The notes beneath the pieces were generated by a model, which did no database searches, had not been told where the DNA came from, and saw only the letters and a program-made list of their open reading frames with translations. A program made the position numbers and the translations under genes. Source: Lachnospiraceae bacterium (GTDB taxonomy: Bacteria > Bacillota > Clostridia > Lachnospirales > Lachnospiraceae). From it: 64,000 nucleotides of DNA. The DNA lies in the NCBI GenBank assembly GCA_024689465.1, contig JAILDL010000034.1, forward strand, positions 1 through 64,000. The letters run 5' to 3'. This document shows positions 8,188 through 17,761 of the stretch, in pieces (positions within the stretch are counted from its first letter, which is position 1; every line of letters starts with the position of its first letter).

Positions 8188-9264
8188 TCACTCCGCTCCT
8201 TTCACTGATACTGTTTTCTTATTGCTCATCAGTTTCTCCACCAGCTTGCCGAAGCGCTGCTTCACTACAGGCGATCCGATGACTACCAGCAGAATGATGA
8301 CAATGGCCTTATAGGCCTTTACATCCGTGGAAGAAACCTTCATGGCATACAGGGTGATGGTCAGCATCTGAATGACATAGGCACCGATGATACTGCCACT
8401 GATCTTAAACTTTCCGCCGCCCAGATTGTTGCCGCCGATGGCAACTGCCAGGATGGTATCCATTTCCACATCCAGAAGAAGGGTCTCATGGTTGATCAGC
8501 CCCAGACGGCTGACACCGATGGTACCGGCAACGGATACGCATACGCCCAGAATGATAAAGGACAAAAGCTTGATAAAGGTGGAATTGATACCGTTTAAGC
8601 GTGCCGCACTTCCGTTTACACCAACGGACTGCGTAAACAGCTCCAGGGATGTAAAGTGGAACAGCAGTTTAAACAGGATGGCCATCAGGGCAACGATGAG
8701 CACCGGTGTCGGAATGGGGATACCGGGGATAAAGCTTCCGATGGCATTGATGATGGGGCTGCTCACCGTAGGGGTGGCACCGCCGTTGATCCAGTAGGCA
8801 ATGGAGCGGCCGCAGGTATAAAGGATCAGGGTCGCGATCATAGGCTGGATCTTAAAGACTGCTACCAGCACGCCGTTGAAGGCGCCAAAGATCATGGCTA
8901 CGATGCAGGCACTGCAAAATGCCAGGATCACGGTACCGCCGTTTATGGCAGAGGCAGATTTAAGCACCTTTACCAGGACGCTGCCCGCAATGGCAGCTGC
9001 TGCGCCTACGGAAATATCCTGTCCGCCGCAGGCTGCGGTGACCAGGGTCATGCCCATGGCCAGTACCGCCAGCTCGCTGGCGCCGTTGATGATACTGATC
9101 AGGTTTCCGGTCAGTACGATATTGCCGTCGTTGTTATGCATGACGGCGATCCCGAAAAAGCCGGGATCACGGATCAGATTAAAGATGACCAGAAGTACAA
9201 TGGCTATCACAGGGATGGTCAGCTGTCCCAGACCGCCGGCAAAGAGTTTTTTATTCGTTTTCAT
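8188..9264 (-). CDS. Sugar ABC transporter permease, YtfT-like
   Basis: 358 residues with multiple membrane segments and the family motif CGGQDISVGAA near residue 80. The start at 9264 (MKTNKKLFAGG) overlaps the end of the ATPase gene by 14 bases and has GGAG about 10 bases upstream, so it is translationally coupled. With the second permease it should form the membrane channel of a CUT2-type importer. The C-terminal end (about 30 residues) is polar and cytoplasmic. Confidence 0.88.
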   Translation of the reverse strand: MKTNKKLFAGGLGQLTIPVIAIVLLVIFNLIRDPGFFGIAVMHNNDGNIVLTGNLISIINGASELAVLAMGMTLVTAACGGQDISVGAAAAIAGSVLVKVLKSASAINGGTVILAFCSACIVAMIFGAFNGVLVAVFKIQPMIATLILYTCGRSIAYWINGGATPTVSSPIINAIGSFIPGIPIPTPVLIVALMAILFKLLFHFTSLELFTQSVGVNGSAARLNGINSTFIKLLSFIILGVCVSVAGTIGVSRLGLINHETLLLDVEMDTILAVAIGGNNLGGGKFKISGSIIGAYVIQMLTITLYAMKVSSTDVKAYKAIVIILLVVIGSPVVKQRFGKLVEKLMSNKKTVSVKGAE

Positions 9265-10765
9265 TCTGCTTCTCTCCTCCCGCAATGGTCTTCATAACCT
9301 TGGCCTGTGTCAGATCCTGGCCCTTGAGTTCTCCCACGATATGACGGTCGCGCATAACGATCAGGCGGCTGCAGGTACGCAGCATCTCTTCTACTTCCGA
9401 GGAGATAAAGGTCACACTGACACCGTCTTCCGCCAGCTTCAGCACCAGTTTCTGAATTTCCAGTTTGGTTCCCACATCGATTCCACGGGTAGGCTCATCC
9501 AGGATCAGATAATCGGGATGGGTCAGCAGCCATCTGGCTAAGATGACCTTCTGCTGATTACCGCCGCTTAAGGAACCAACAGGGGTTTCCCGGCTGGCTG
9601 TCTTGATATTTAAAACCTTGATATATTCATCTGCAAAGGCTTCGGATTCACTGCGGCTGATGGGCTTAAACATACCGTTCATCACCTGCAGTGCCAGAAT
9701 GATATTCTCCCGTACGGACAGATCCGCGATGATACCGTCCCGCTTGCGGTCTTCTGCCAGATAGCCGATACCGTGCTTCATGGCATCGATGGGATGGGTG
9801 ATCTTCACCTCTTCTCCCTTGATCTTAACCTTACCGCCGGTCACCTTATCCGCACCGAAGATCGCCCGGACGCTTTCGCTTCGTCCGGAACCTAAGAGGC
9901 CTGTAAAGCCGTTGACTTCCCCTTTCCGGATGGTGAAGTCAAAGGGCATGGCATCGGAGCTGGACAGATCCCTGGCTTCGTAGAATACTTCGCCCTGTAC
10001 ACTTTTTTTCTCATCCACTTCGCTAAGGGCACTGAGTTCATCCAGTTCCTTACCGATCATCTTGGCCACCAGTTCTACCTGGGGCAGCTCACTGGTCAGA
10101 TATTCTCCCACCAGTTCGCCGTTACGCAGAACCGTGATCCGGTCGCTGACTTCATATACCTGCTCCAGGAAATGGGTGACGAATATGATGCCAACGCCTT
10201 TGCTCTTTAAATCCTTCATCAGACTGAAGAGCATGTTTACTTCCTTATCATCCAGTGAGGAAGTCGGCTCATCCAGGATCAGTACCTTACAGTTCATATC
10301 CACTGCACGGGCAATGGCTACCATCTGCTGTACCGCCAGAGAGCAGCTTCCCAGCTGCTGGGTACTTCTGGCAGGGATCCCAAGCTGTCCCAGGATCTCA
10401 TCTGCCCGTTCTTCCCGCTCCTTGTGTTTGATCCAGGGAGAATTTTCCCGGCCTATGAACATGTTCTCGCCAACGGTCAGGTTGGGGCAAAGCGTGATCT
10501 CCTGATACACCGTACTGATGCCGTGATTCTGGGCATCCTGCGGTGAGCGGATCGTAGCCTGCTCTCCCTCTACCAGGATCTCACCGCCGTCCATCTGATA
10601 TACGCCGGTGAGGATCTTGATCAGTGTACTCTTTCCTGCGCCGTTTTCTCCCATGAGAGCGTGGATCTCCCCCCCACGCAACGTAAAATCCACGTTGTTT
10701 AATGCCAGCACTCCGGGGAATCGTTTGTCTATATGTCGCATCTGCAGTAAAGTGGCTTCCTGCAT
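9251..10765 (-). CDS. Sugar ABC transporter ATPase, YtfR/RbsA-like
   Basis: 504 residues with two fused ABC cassettes, as in CUT2 importers. The first has Walker A GENGAGKST near residue 40 and ILDEPTSSLD. The second has LSGGNQQKV and ILDEPTRGID; its Walker A equivalent reads GLLGSGRSE, the usual degenerate form in this family. A strong AGGAGG lies 8 bases before the ATG. A stem-loop separates it from the binding-protein gene upstream, which would lower its expression relative to the binding protein. Confidence 0.93.
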   Translation of the reverse strand: MQEATLLQMRHIDKRFPGVLALNNVDFTLRGGEIHALMGENGAGKSTLIKILTGVYQMDGGEILVEGEQATIRSPQDAQNHGISTVYQEITLCPNLTVGENMFIGRENSPWIKHKEREERADEILGQLGIPARSTQQLGSCSLAVQQMVAIARAVDMNCKVLILDEPTSSLDDKEVNMLFSLMKDLKSKGVGIIFVTHFLEQVYEVSDRITVLRNGELVGEYLTSELPQVELVAKMIGKELDELSALSEVDEKKSVQGEVFYEARDLSSSDAMPFDFTIRKGEVNGFTGLLGSGRSESVRAIFGADKVTGGKVKIKGEEVKITHPIDAMKHGIGYLAEDRKRDGIIADLSVRENIILALQVMNGMFKPISRSESEAFADEYIKVLNIKTASRETPVGSLSGGNQQKVILARWLLTHPDYLILDEPTRGIDVGTKLEIQKLVLKLAEDGVSVTFISSEVEEMLRTCSRLIVMRDRHIVGELKGQDLTQAKVMKTIAGGEKQNENE

Positions 10766-10775
10766 GTTGATTACC

Positions 10776-10824
10776 TCCTAAAAAGAGCGCAGCAAAGCTG
10801 CCTATACAGCTAAGCTGCGCCCTC
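10776..10824 (-). terminator. Intra-operon stem-loop (attenuating terminator)
   Basis: Two helices (GCGCAGC/GCTGCGC and AGCTG/CAGCT) with a symmetric AA/AA internal loop are followed on the minus strand by CTTTTT, which runs into the ATPase Shine-Dalgarno. It lies between the binding-protein and ATPase genes. Such hairpins reduce read-through and protect the upstream mRNA. Confidence 0.7.
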
Positions 10825-10837
10825 TGGTCAGTTTTGA

Positions 10838-11803
10838 TTATTCACCTAAACCGTAGGTATCGATGTCGCTCTGGGTCAGAGTCTTTGCATCAAATCCCTT
10901 TTCTTCGTTGATGATCTTCTTGGTGGAGCTGGTGGTGTTGCCCTTGATCAGGTCGCTGATGATCTTAGCCTGGAAAGGTGAGCACTGTCCATCGTAGTTC
11001 CAGTTGCCTGCCAGCAGTTCTCTTAAAGCCCACTTGTTGCAGTCAAAGCCCATAACGATAACCTTGCCGTCTACACCATGGGTGATACCTGCTTCATCCA
11101 GTGCTGCTACAGCACCCTTCGCCATACCATCGTTCTCAGCATAGATAACGTTGAAGTCTTCGCCGCTGTTGATCACGGATTCAACGATCTTCTTAGCTTC
11201 TGCCTCGTCCCAGGTAGCGGTCTGCTGAACAACCTTGTTCATGGTACCTGCTGCGAACTGAGCATCCAGTGCTCCGGTACGTCCGATCTGCGCGTCGGAA
11301 CCCATAGCACCCTGGATATGGATGACATTGTAAACATCCAGCTTCTGATCCAGTAACCAGTTAACAGCTGTCTCGCCTTCTTTTGCCATGTCGGAAACAA
11401 CGGCTGCTTCGTACAGGCTCTCATCTACATCGATCATACGGTCAAAGAGATAAACCTTGATACCTGCTTCTTTTGCTTTCTTTAAAACTTCGTCCCAGCC
11501 GGTTGTCTCAGCTGCAGAGATCAGCAGATAGTCAACGCCTTCTGTAATGAAGCCCTGAGCGGCCTGCAGCTGCTCATCGTTCTTTAAGGAGTAGGAAGTC
11601 TTCAGATCATATCCGTTCTCAGCGGAGAAAACAGACTCCATATCCTTTACGTTTGCTTCACGGTATCCGGACTCGGAAGGGGGATTGTTTACCACACCAA
11701 CCTTGATGGTCTTGCTTCCGCCGCCACCGGCTGCCCCACAAGCCGTTACCACGCATGACAATGCCAATACGCCTGCAATTACTAATGCTCTTAACTTTTT
11801 CAT
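10838..11803 (-). CDS. Sugar-binding lipoprotein of ABC importer, YtfQ-like
   Basis: 321 residues. A signal peptide with lipobox (CVVTACG) is followed by a GGGG spacer and a periplasmic-binding-protein type I fold: VGVVNNPPSESGYREAN near residue 37, DYLLISAAETTGWDEV, KVYLFDRMID and the IYAENDGMAKG hinge. The order matches YtfQ and related CUT2 binding proteins. It is the first importer gene and is followed by ATPase and two permeases. The sensory lipoprotein gene upstream (14676-15653) is a paralogue. Confidence 0.9.
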   Translation of the reverse strand: MKKLRALVIAGVLALSCVVTACGAAGGGGSKTIKVGVVNNPPSESGYREANVKDMESVFSAENGYDLKTSYSLKNDEQLQAAQGFITEGVDYLLISAAETTGWDEVLKKAKEAGIKVYLFDRMIDVDESLYEAAVVSDMAKEGETAVNWLLDQKLDVYNVIHIQGAMGSDAQIGRTGALDAQFAAGTMNKVVQQTATWDEAEAKKIVESVINSGEDFNVIYAENDGMAKGAVAALDEAGITHGVDGKVIVMGFDCNKWALRELLAGNWNYDGQCSPFQAKIISDLIKGNTTSSTKKIINEEKGFDAKTLTQSDIDTYGLGE

Positions 11804-11952
11804 TGTTTCGTAACCCTCCTTATGATTCCAGCTTGTCGCTGTCTAAAAGTAAGATAGCTTATTTGGAATATAAGGTAAATTAACGTTCATTTTGATTTAG
11901 TTCAAAATAATCTCGTCTTCGGGTCGATTTTTCAAAAAAGTTTATTATTTTT

Positions 11953-13209
11953 TTATTCCGGTTGATTTTGATACTGCACCCGATAGTCCGAGGGGGTCAG
12001 CCCGGTATTTTTCTTAAAGATATAACTGAAATAGTGGGCATCGTTATATCCTACTTCCCGGGCGATCTGCGAGCTGCGGATACCGGTGGAACGCAGCATT
12101 TCCTTGGCCTTATTCAGACGCAGGTACATTAAGTATTCGGTGAAGGTCTGGCCGTTTTGCTGGGAAAAGACAGTAGAGAACCGGCTGTTGCTCATACCCA
12201 CCGCTTTGGCCACATCCTGAAGCATCAGATTGGGATTGGTAAAGTTCTGGGCCATGTAGAGCCTGGCTTCCTGGATCACTGAGGAGGATTTTGCATCCCC
12301 CGCCACTTCGCCCATTTCTCTTACCCCCAGGATCATGGCGCAATCCTCATCTTTCTCTTCCAGGATATGGCGGATGTGTCTGGCCGCCTTAAAGCTTTTC
12401 AGGATCTTCTCCGGCTCCTGGACAATATCGCCGATGCCTACCCGGACCTTCTCACACCGGGACCGTTCCAGTTCCCGTACCAGGGATGTGGCAAAGGCAT
12501 AGGCTCTCTCCTCCGCATCCTCCGGAGTATTGCCAAGGACTAACAGTCTGGTACCTGCCCGGCTGGGAGATGCATGAACGATGCCTCCACTGCTGGACGC
12601 CAGGGCTGCGGCCGCTTCCACTCCTTCCGATTTCGGGACAAAGGCCGCATCCATCACCACGTAGCAGGGGGCCGGAACAGGACATCCCATACCGGAGAGC
12701 TGTTTTAACACATTGGCCGCATCCTCTTCTGCCGCTTCCTCGTTAAAAAGAGATCCGATGAGTTTTTCCTTGAGAAACTTCCCGTCATTGTTCATACGGG
12801 CCCGCAGGCTCACCGCATGTTCAAAGTTCTTTCGTTCATCCTTTAGCTGCGTGCTGACCTTGTCCAGTACATCCTTTAATTCTTCCGCATTGATGGGCTT
12901 TAGCAGGTATTCCCGCACGCCCAGCTGGATGCACTGTCTGGCATATTCAAACTCATCGTATCCGCTAAGAACGATGATGCCGATCCAGGGCATCTGGGCC
13001 CGGATGGTGCGGCACAGTTCAATGCCGTCCATAAAGGGCATCTTGATGTCGGTGATCACGATGTCCGGATTGGTGTCCCGGATCATGGGCAGGGCTACCT
13101 CCCCGTCGGGAGCTTCTCCCACCAGGGTATAAGGGGTATCGTCCCAGGGAAAGGATTCCCGGATCCCTTCTCTTACCACGATCTCATCGTCAACCAGAAA
13201 CACTTTCAT
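11953..13209 (-). CDS. AraC-type response regulator, YesN-like
   Basis: 418 residues. An N-terminal receiver has acidic residues in VDDE, phospho-acceptor Asp in ITDIKMPFMDG near residue 53 and Lys in LLKPI near 104. A ~150-residue linker follows. The C-terminal AraC pair of helix-turn-helix motifs ends with GYNDAHYFSYIFKKNTG. The ATG at 13209 sits 10 bases after GGAG, while the TTG two codons earlier sits too close. It overlaps the kinase gene by ~20 bases. It probably activates the importer genes that start 150 bases downstream. Confidence 0.9.
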   Translation of the reverse strand: MKVFLVDDEIVVREGIRESFPWDDTPYTLVGEAPDGEVALPMIRDTNPDIVITDIKMPFMDGIELCRTIRAQMPWIGIIVLSGYDEFEYARQCIQLGVREYLLKPINAEELKDVLDKVSTQLKDERKNFEHAVSLRARMNNDGKFLKEKLIGSLFNEEAAEEDAANVLKQLSGMGCPVPAPCYVVMDAAFVPKSEGVEAAAALASSSGGIVHASPSRAGTRLLVLGNTPEDAEERAYAFATSLVRELERSRCEKVRVGIGDIVQEPEKILKSFKAARHIRHILEEKDEDCAMILGVREMGEVAGDAKSSSVIQEARLYMAQNFTNPNLMLQDVAKAVGMSNSRFSTVFSQQNGQTFTEYLMYLRLNKAKEMLRSTGIRSSQIAREVGYNDAHYFSYIFKKNTGLTPSDYRVQYQNQPE

Positions 13210-14656
13210 TTTCAAAAATCTCCTTCCGGGTTCTTAAGGGAACCTTGAATCGGACCGTTGTTCCCTCCGGATCACTGCTGATCTCCAGACCGTCTGTCTG
13301 GTTATAATACAGGCGGATACGCAGGTTTACATTTACCAGACCGAATCCGCCGCCTCCTTCACTGACGGAGGGCCGGCCTTTTTTCATACGGGCATTTAAG
13401 TCCGAGAGCTGCTCCGGCGTCATGCCGCAACCGGTATCCTGCACCGTAAAATATAAAAAGCCGTCTCTTAAGGCGCCGCTCACCTTGATGGTCCCGCCGC
13501 CCCGCTTGATCTTGATCCCGTGGTACAGGGCATTTTCCACCAGCGGCTGCAGCAGCAGCTTTAAGATATAATACTCTCCGATCTCATCGGGAATATCGAT
13601 CTCGTAATTCATGATGTCCCGGTACCTGGTCTGCTGGATCTTAAGATACCCTTCGATGTGCTTCTTTTCCTGGCTGATGGGGATCCAGTCCGCACCGGAG
13701 GATAGGCTGATCCGGAAGAAATCGCTGAGGGCACTGGTCAGATGGATGACTTCATCCTTTTCCCCTGCTTCCGCCTTCCATACAATGGCATCCAGGGTGT
13801 TATACAAAAAGTGGGGATTGATCTGGGCCTGCAGGGTCCGCAGCTCTGCCTTTCGAAGTTTCCGTGCGTCCTCGTTGCTCTTTTCCATCATGGACTTTAA
13901 ACGGTCCGCCATAATGTTCACCTGGGTGGTCAGACGACGCAGCTCCGCCACATCGGTTTCCGCCAGACGGGCGTCCATGGTTCCTTCCGCCAGTTTGGCG
14001 GCCACCTGCTCCAGGTTCTCAATGGGCTGGCGAACGGACGAAGCCGTCCGTTTTACGGAACGGTTCCGATACCAGAGCGCCACCAGAACGATGATCACCT
14101 CCGCAATGGCAGTCGCCAGAATGACGAAGCGCAGGGACACGCTCATGCGGGCGGTGGATTCGATCTCCCGGGCAATATATTCATTCAGCATGCTGTCCAC
14201 CAGGGCAGCCACATCCCGGACTTCCTCCAGCTCGGCTTCACTTTGTACCACCGGCACCTGGGCATTGATGTTGTCCCGGATCCGGTCCACATAGTTTTCC
14301 AGTGTCTGCATGGTGCGGCTGGCCACGATGAGAGAGAGTCGGTTTTCCTGTCCCGTCCGCTCCGTGATGGTATCAATGGTTTCATTGACCTCATGGATGG
14401 ACCGATAGATACCGCTGCTCTCCAGGGTGATCTTTCCGCTGATGATGTTCCAGGCGGTGCCCGGGATCTCCTCGGACACTACGGTTTTCAGATTGGCGAT
14501 GGTTTCCATACGAACGATGGAACTGTGATATTGCTCTGCATAAAAGAGCATCAAGATCAGGCTGATGACGATGGGTACCACCAGCATCAGCACCAGTCTG
14601 TGACTGAGATCTTCGATCTGCCCCAGAATACTTTTCTCTTTTTTTACCTTCCCCAT
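13190..14656 (-). CDS. Sensor histidine kinase, YesM-like
   Basis: 488 residues from the ATG at 14656. There is a first TM near residues 18-38, an extracellular region of about 140 residues, a second TM near 170-195 and a HAMP domain. The phospho-acceptor region INPHFLYNTLDAI is typical of the HisKA_7TM/His_kinase type. The ATPase domain has the VENALYHGI N box, and DTGCGM and GFGLVNVN G boxes. The start overlaps the sensory binding-protein gene, so signal capture (lipoprotein), kinase and regulator are made as one unit. Confidence 0.92.
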   Translation of the reverse strand: MGKVKKEKSILGQIEDLSHRLVLMLVVPIVISLILMLFYAEQYHSSIVRMETIANLKTVVSEEIPGTAWNIISGKITLESSGIYRSIHEVNETIDTITERTGQENRLSLIVASRTMQTLENYVDRIRDNINAQVPVVQSEAELEEVRDVAALVDSMLNEYIAREIESTARMSVSLRFVILATAIAEVIIVLVALWYRNRSVKRTASSVRQPIENLEQVAAKLAEGTMDARLAETDVAELRRLTTQVNIMADRLKSMMEKSNEDARKLRKAELRTLQAQINPHFLYNTLDAIVWKAEAGEKDEVIHLTSALSDFFRISLSSGADWIPISQEKKHIEGYLKIQQTRYRDIMNYEIDIPDEIGEYYILKLLLQPLVENALYHGIKIKRGGGTIKVSGALRDGFLYFTVQDTGCGMTPEQLSDLNARMKKGRPSVSEGGGGFGLVNVNLRIRLYYNQTDGLEISSDPEGTTVRFKVPLRTRKEIFENESVSG

Positions 14657-14675
14657 ATCTCCTGCCCTCAGACCT

Positions 14676-15653
14676 TTAATAACCTCTGGGTCCAATGGTA
14701 GACGTGTCCATCTCATCGCTGAAGACCTGCTCCTCCGGATGGATCAGTGTTTCCACCTCTTCTCCCGCCTTCAGTTTCAAAGCGGTCTCCATCAGCGCCT
14801 TCCCCAGTTTTGGGGTACACTCTACGACACAGTTGATCTTACCTTCTTTTAAGACATCGATGGCTTCCTGTCCTCCATCGATGGAAATGATGATGATATC
14901 GCTTCCCGGCACCAGACCTGCTTTCTCGATCTCGGGAAGGGCCCCCAGCGTCATCTCATCATTATGGCTGAATGCCACGTCAATGGAATCTCCGTAGGTA
15001 TCCAGAAGCTGCCGCATGCATTCTGCGCCCCGGCTCTTTAGAAAGTCCCCGTCGATACTCTCTAAGACCGTCATCCTGGGATCACCTGCGATGGTATCGT
15101 AAAAGCCCGCCTGACGCTGCCGCATGGGCGTGGAATTCTCCGTACCGGTGATCTCCACAATGTTCACCTGCTCCAGCCCCAGGGCATCCGCCTTACGGAT
15201 CAGGTACTCTGCTGCCATGACGCCTTCCCTGTAAAAGTCCGCGCCGATAAGGCAGGTGGTGAGATCCTTTTTCTCCGTACGGATATCCCGGTCCACCAGG
15301 ATTACCGGGATCCCGGCGTCCTTTGCTTCCTGCAGGACATTGTCCCAGCCCTCCTCCACAATGGGAGAAAAAGCGATGACATCCACCTTATAGGCGATGA
15401 ACCGTCGTATGGCCGCGATCTGATTTTCCTGCTTCTGATTGGCATTTTCCATCATCAGGCTGACATCGTAAACGGCAGCCTGTTCTTCGATATCCCTTGT
15501 ATTCCCAATACGCCAGGCGCTCTCCGAGCCGATCTGGCTAACCCCCATAAGGAGCCTTGGCTGTTCCGGTTCCTGCTCCGGCAACGCACACCCCCATAGT
15601 GCACCTGCCAGCAGTAAGGTCAAAACCGCCTGCCCCAACCTTCTGATCTTCAT
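14676..15653 (-). CDS. Sugar-binding lipoprotein, probable signal sensor
   Basis: 325 residues with signal peptide and lipobox (GALWGCA) and a type I periplasmic-binding fold (MGVSQIGSESAWR, DVIAFSPIVEEGWDNV, VILVDRDI, FSHNDEMTLGA). It is a diverged paralogue of the importer's binding protein. It has no permease beside it and directly precedes the kinase gene. By analogy with three-component sugar systems in Clostridia it probably presents ligand to the kinase's outside domain. That role is an inference from order. Confidence 0.85.
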   Translation of the reverse strand: MKIRRLGQAVLTLLLAGALWGCALPEQEPEQPRLLMGVSQIGSESAWRIGNTRDIEEQAAVYDVSLMMENANQKQENQIAAIRRFIAYKVDVIAFSPIVEEGWDNVLQEAKDAGIPVILVDRDIRTEKKDLTTCLIGADFYREGVMAAEYLIRKADALGLEQVNIVEITGTENSTPMRQRQAGFYDTIAGDPRMTVLESIDGDFLKSRGAECMRQLLDTYGDSIDVAFSHNDEMTLGALPEIEKAGLVPGSDIIIISIDGGQEAIDVLKEGKINCVVECTPKLGKALMETALKLKAGEEVETLIHPEEQVFSDEMDTSTIGPRGY

Positions 15654-15663
15654 GCTTCTCCTC

Positions 15664-16146
15664 TCAGCCGGTCTTCTTGTTCGCTCCGTTAAAGCTATCC
15701 AAAGATGCCAGCTTTACAAAATCGGCATATAACCCTTCATCCCGCACATACACCACATATTCCCTGGTCCCGGTCAGGTGCAGCCGCAGCTTTTCCTCCG
15801 AGATCCGGTCCACCTGCAGTTCCCAGACCTGCTCGTGGCAATTGAATTTAAAGGTAACGGACTCTGTCGCCTGTGGATCATCCAGGGTAAAGTAGCCGCG
15901 GGTCTTTTCCACCAGGGAATAAAAAGCCCCCTGGTTTTCCTTGGATAAACGCACCAGCCCGTCCGGGCCCTCTGCCATGCAGACAGAGGATTCGCTGGAT
16001 AAAACAAAAATATCCACCTTAAATTCTCTGATCCGCACAGACTCCCGCAGTGCCAGCGCAATACCGATGACGGTGCAGATGCCCAGTACGATGACCAGGA
16101 TCACCCAGCTCCATCTGCGATTGCCCTTCCAGATTGTTGTCTCCAT
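15664..16146 (-). CDS. Small one-TM protein at head of sensor operon
   Basis: 160 residues from the ATG at 16146, which follows AGGAGG by 9 bases. A TTG two codons earlier is too close. One TM helix (residues ~14-34) is followed by an extracytoplasmic domain of about 120 residues, mostly beta-rich with many charged residues. No family is recognised. The stop precedes the sensory lipoprotein gene by 10 bases. It could be an accessory part of the sensor complex, but nothing in the sequence proves this. Confidence 0.65.
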   Translation of the reverse strand: METTIWKGNRRWSWVILVIVLGICTVIGIALALRESVRIREFKVDIFVLSSESSVCMAEGPDGLVRLSKENQGAFYSLVEKTRGYFTLDDPQATESVTFKFNCHEQVWELQVDRISEEKLRLHLTGTREYVVYVRDEGLYADFVKLASLDSFNGANKKTG

Positions 16147-16229
16147 GTTCAAAATCCTCCTGTTTCTTTGGTTTTACAGCACTTTTTCCCCCAAAAAAAC
16201 AGTATCCTGCACATGTATATCATTCATAC

Positions 16230-16955
16230 TCAGTAGGTAAAACGATTCCCCTCGAAATCAGTATAAAGAGGGATGTCCCCCTTGGCAACCGGATTATCCA
16301 GTACTGTATGGAGAATTCCCTCTGCAGACTCATCCGGTGATACTTTTCCCGTGGTATCTTCGTAGCCCCGCATAAAGGTGCGCACATGTCCCGGATGCAT
16401 CTGGATCACCGTACCGCCCCGCTTTTTAAACCAGTTGTGGACCAGCGCTCCCTGCATGTTGTTGGCCGCTTTGCTCATGCAATAGCCAAACCAGGCATCC
16501 CTCGTGCACTCCGAGATGCTGCCTGCTTCGGAGGAGATATTGACGATCAGCTTCTGCTCCCCCTTAAGGAGCAGGTCGATCAGGGCGCAGGTTACCCGCA
16601 GGGTTCCCAATGCGTTTACATTAAAGACCTGCTTGATCTCCTCAAAGTCCGGATGATCCGCTACCGTCCTTGTCATGTCTCCCAGGATCCCCGCATTGTT
16701 GATCAGAAGATCCAGCCGGGGAAATACCTGCTCTGCCCTTTCCCGGATGGTTTCCACTTCTTCGTCTTTTCCGATATCCGCTGTAACGATGGTGAGCTTT
16801 CCCGGATATTCTGCCATCAGGTCATCCACCGTATGCTCCTCCTTGCGGATGCGCACCGCCAGTACCTGATACCCTCTTATTAACAGTTCCTTTACCAGAG
16901 ATAACCCCACGCCGTGGTCACAGCCGGTCACTACTGCGTATTGGCTTTCTTCCAT
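16230..16955 (-). CDS. Short-chain dehydrogenase/reductase
   Basis: 241 residues with the Rossmann dinucleotide motif TGCDHGVGLSL near residue 11, NNAG near 86, catalytic Ser in NISSEAGS, and the YCMSK catalytic Tyr/Lys pair near 154-158. The family oxidises or reduces sugars and other alcohols with NAD(P). The gene follows ThuA and PHP genes in the same direction with short gaps, suggesting a role in sugar catabolism. The substrate is unknown. Confidence 0.9.
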   Translation of the reverse strand: MEESQYAVVTGCDHGVGLSLVKELLIRGYQVLAVRIRKEEHTVDDLMAEYPGKLTIVTADIGKDEEVETIRERAEQVFPRLDLLINNAGILGDMTRTVADHPDFEEIKQVFNVNALGTLRVTCALIDLLLKGEQKLIVNISSEAGSISECTRDAWFGYCMSKAANNMQGALVHNWFKKRGGTVIQMHPGHVRTFMRGYEDTTGKVSPDESAEGILHTVLDNPVAKGDIPLYTDFEGNRFTY

Positions 16956-16983
16956 CGCTCCGTTCCTTCCCTTTCCCGACGTG

Positions 16984-17676
16984 TTACTTCGTTTCCTGTC
17001 CTGTGCCGTAGGATAAGACGTTCAGCAGAAATCTCCGATAGTTCGGCTCCTCAAAGACCGAAACCAGATGTCCGGGCATGGAAACGATGACTTCCCCGCG
17101 TCCCACCTTACGAAGGTACGCTCCCACATGGTCCCCGCCGGTCTTTGAATGGGTGGTAAACAGAACCTGTACGTCCTTTGCCACGATCTCACAATTATAG
17201 TGCTCATCCCGGACGGTAAAGTCCGATACGCCTGAAAGAAGGGGATGCTCCGGCATCTCCATGTGTGCCTGCACGTCACATCTGGCGGGATGGGAGATAA
17301 AGTAGTTCCCCACCAGGTCGATGTAGACCTGATTGGGTGCTTCGATCTTCTCTTCCCTGCCGGTGGTCTTCATAAAGGCATTTCCGGAGTGCAGAAAAAG
17401 GACCTTTCGTCCCTTTTCCACGTAAGCGCGCAGATCCTCCGGCGAAAACTCTGTCACCCCATCCTCAAACCATGGATTTTCGTTGGCCGCGCTGATGTTG
17501 TTGCTCTTTGCGCAGATCACAAAGTCATACCGCTCCACCATCTCCGGATTTAAAACATCCTTGGCATCCTTTACAAAATCAAATGCATACCCCTCTTTGG
17601 CATAGGAGGCAAAGCCCCTTTCCAGCACTTCCGCCGGATGCCAGTAGTCATCACAGATCACCAATACCTGTTTCAT
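16984..17676 (-). CDS. ThuA-like domain protein
   Basis: 230 residues with a class I amidotransferase-like alpha/beta fold. Features include VLVICDDYWHPAEVL at the start, FLHSGNAF near residue 97 and HYNCEIVAKDVQVLFTTH in the C-terminal half. ThuA proteins from rhizobia act in trehalose and other disaccharide oxidation, and the family is widespread in gut bacteria beside sugar dehydrogenases. It is cytoplasmic, has no signal, and sits between the PHP and SDR genes. Confidence 0.82.
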   Translation of the reverse strand: MKQVLVICDDYWHPAEVLERGFASYAKEGYAFDFVKDAKDVLNPEMVERYDFVICAKSNNISAANENPWFEDGVTEFSPEDLRAYVEKGRKVLFLHSGNAFMKTTGREEKIEAPNQVYIDLVGNYFISHPARCDVQAHMEMPEHPLLSGVSDFTVRDEHYNCEIVAKDVQVLFTTHSKTGGDHVGAYLRKVGRGEVIVSMPGHLVSVFEEPNYRRFLLNVLSYGTGQETK

Positions 17677-17721
17677 GTTGTACCCCCTTATTATTCCTTT
17701 CCTGTTGCATCTTAGTCGATT

Positions 17722-17755
17722 TGTCCCGAATGATTCGTTCTGCCCTTTCGGGACA
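17722..17755. other. Inverted repeat between PHP and ThuA genes
   Basis: A perfect 9-bp inverted repeat (TGTCCCGAA / TTCGGGACA) with a 16-base spacer lies just after the PHP start-distal end. No T-run follows, so it is not a classic terminator. It may be an RNA processing hairpin or an operator. Confidence 0.35.
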
Positions 17756-17761
17756 GTATCT

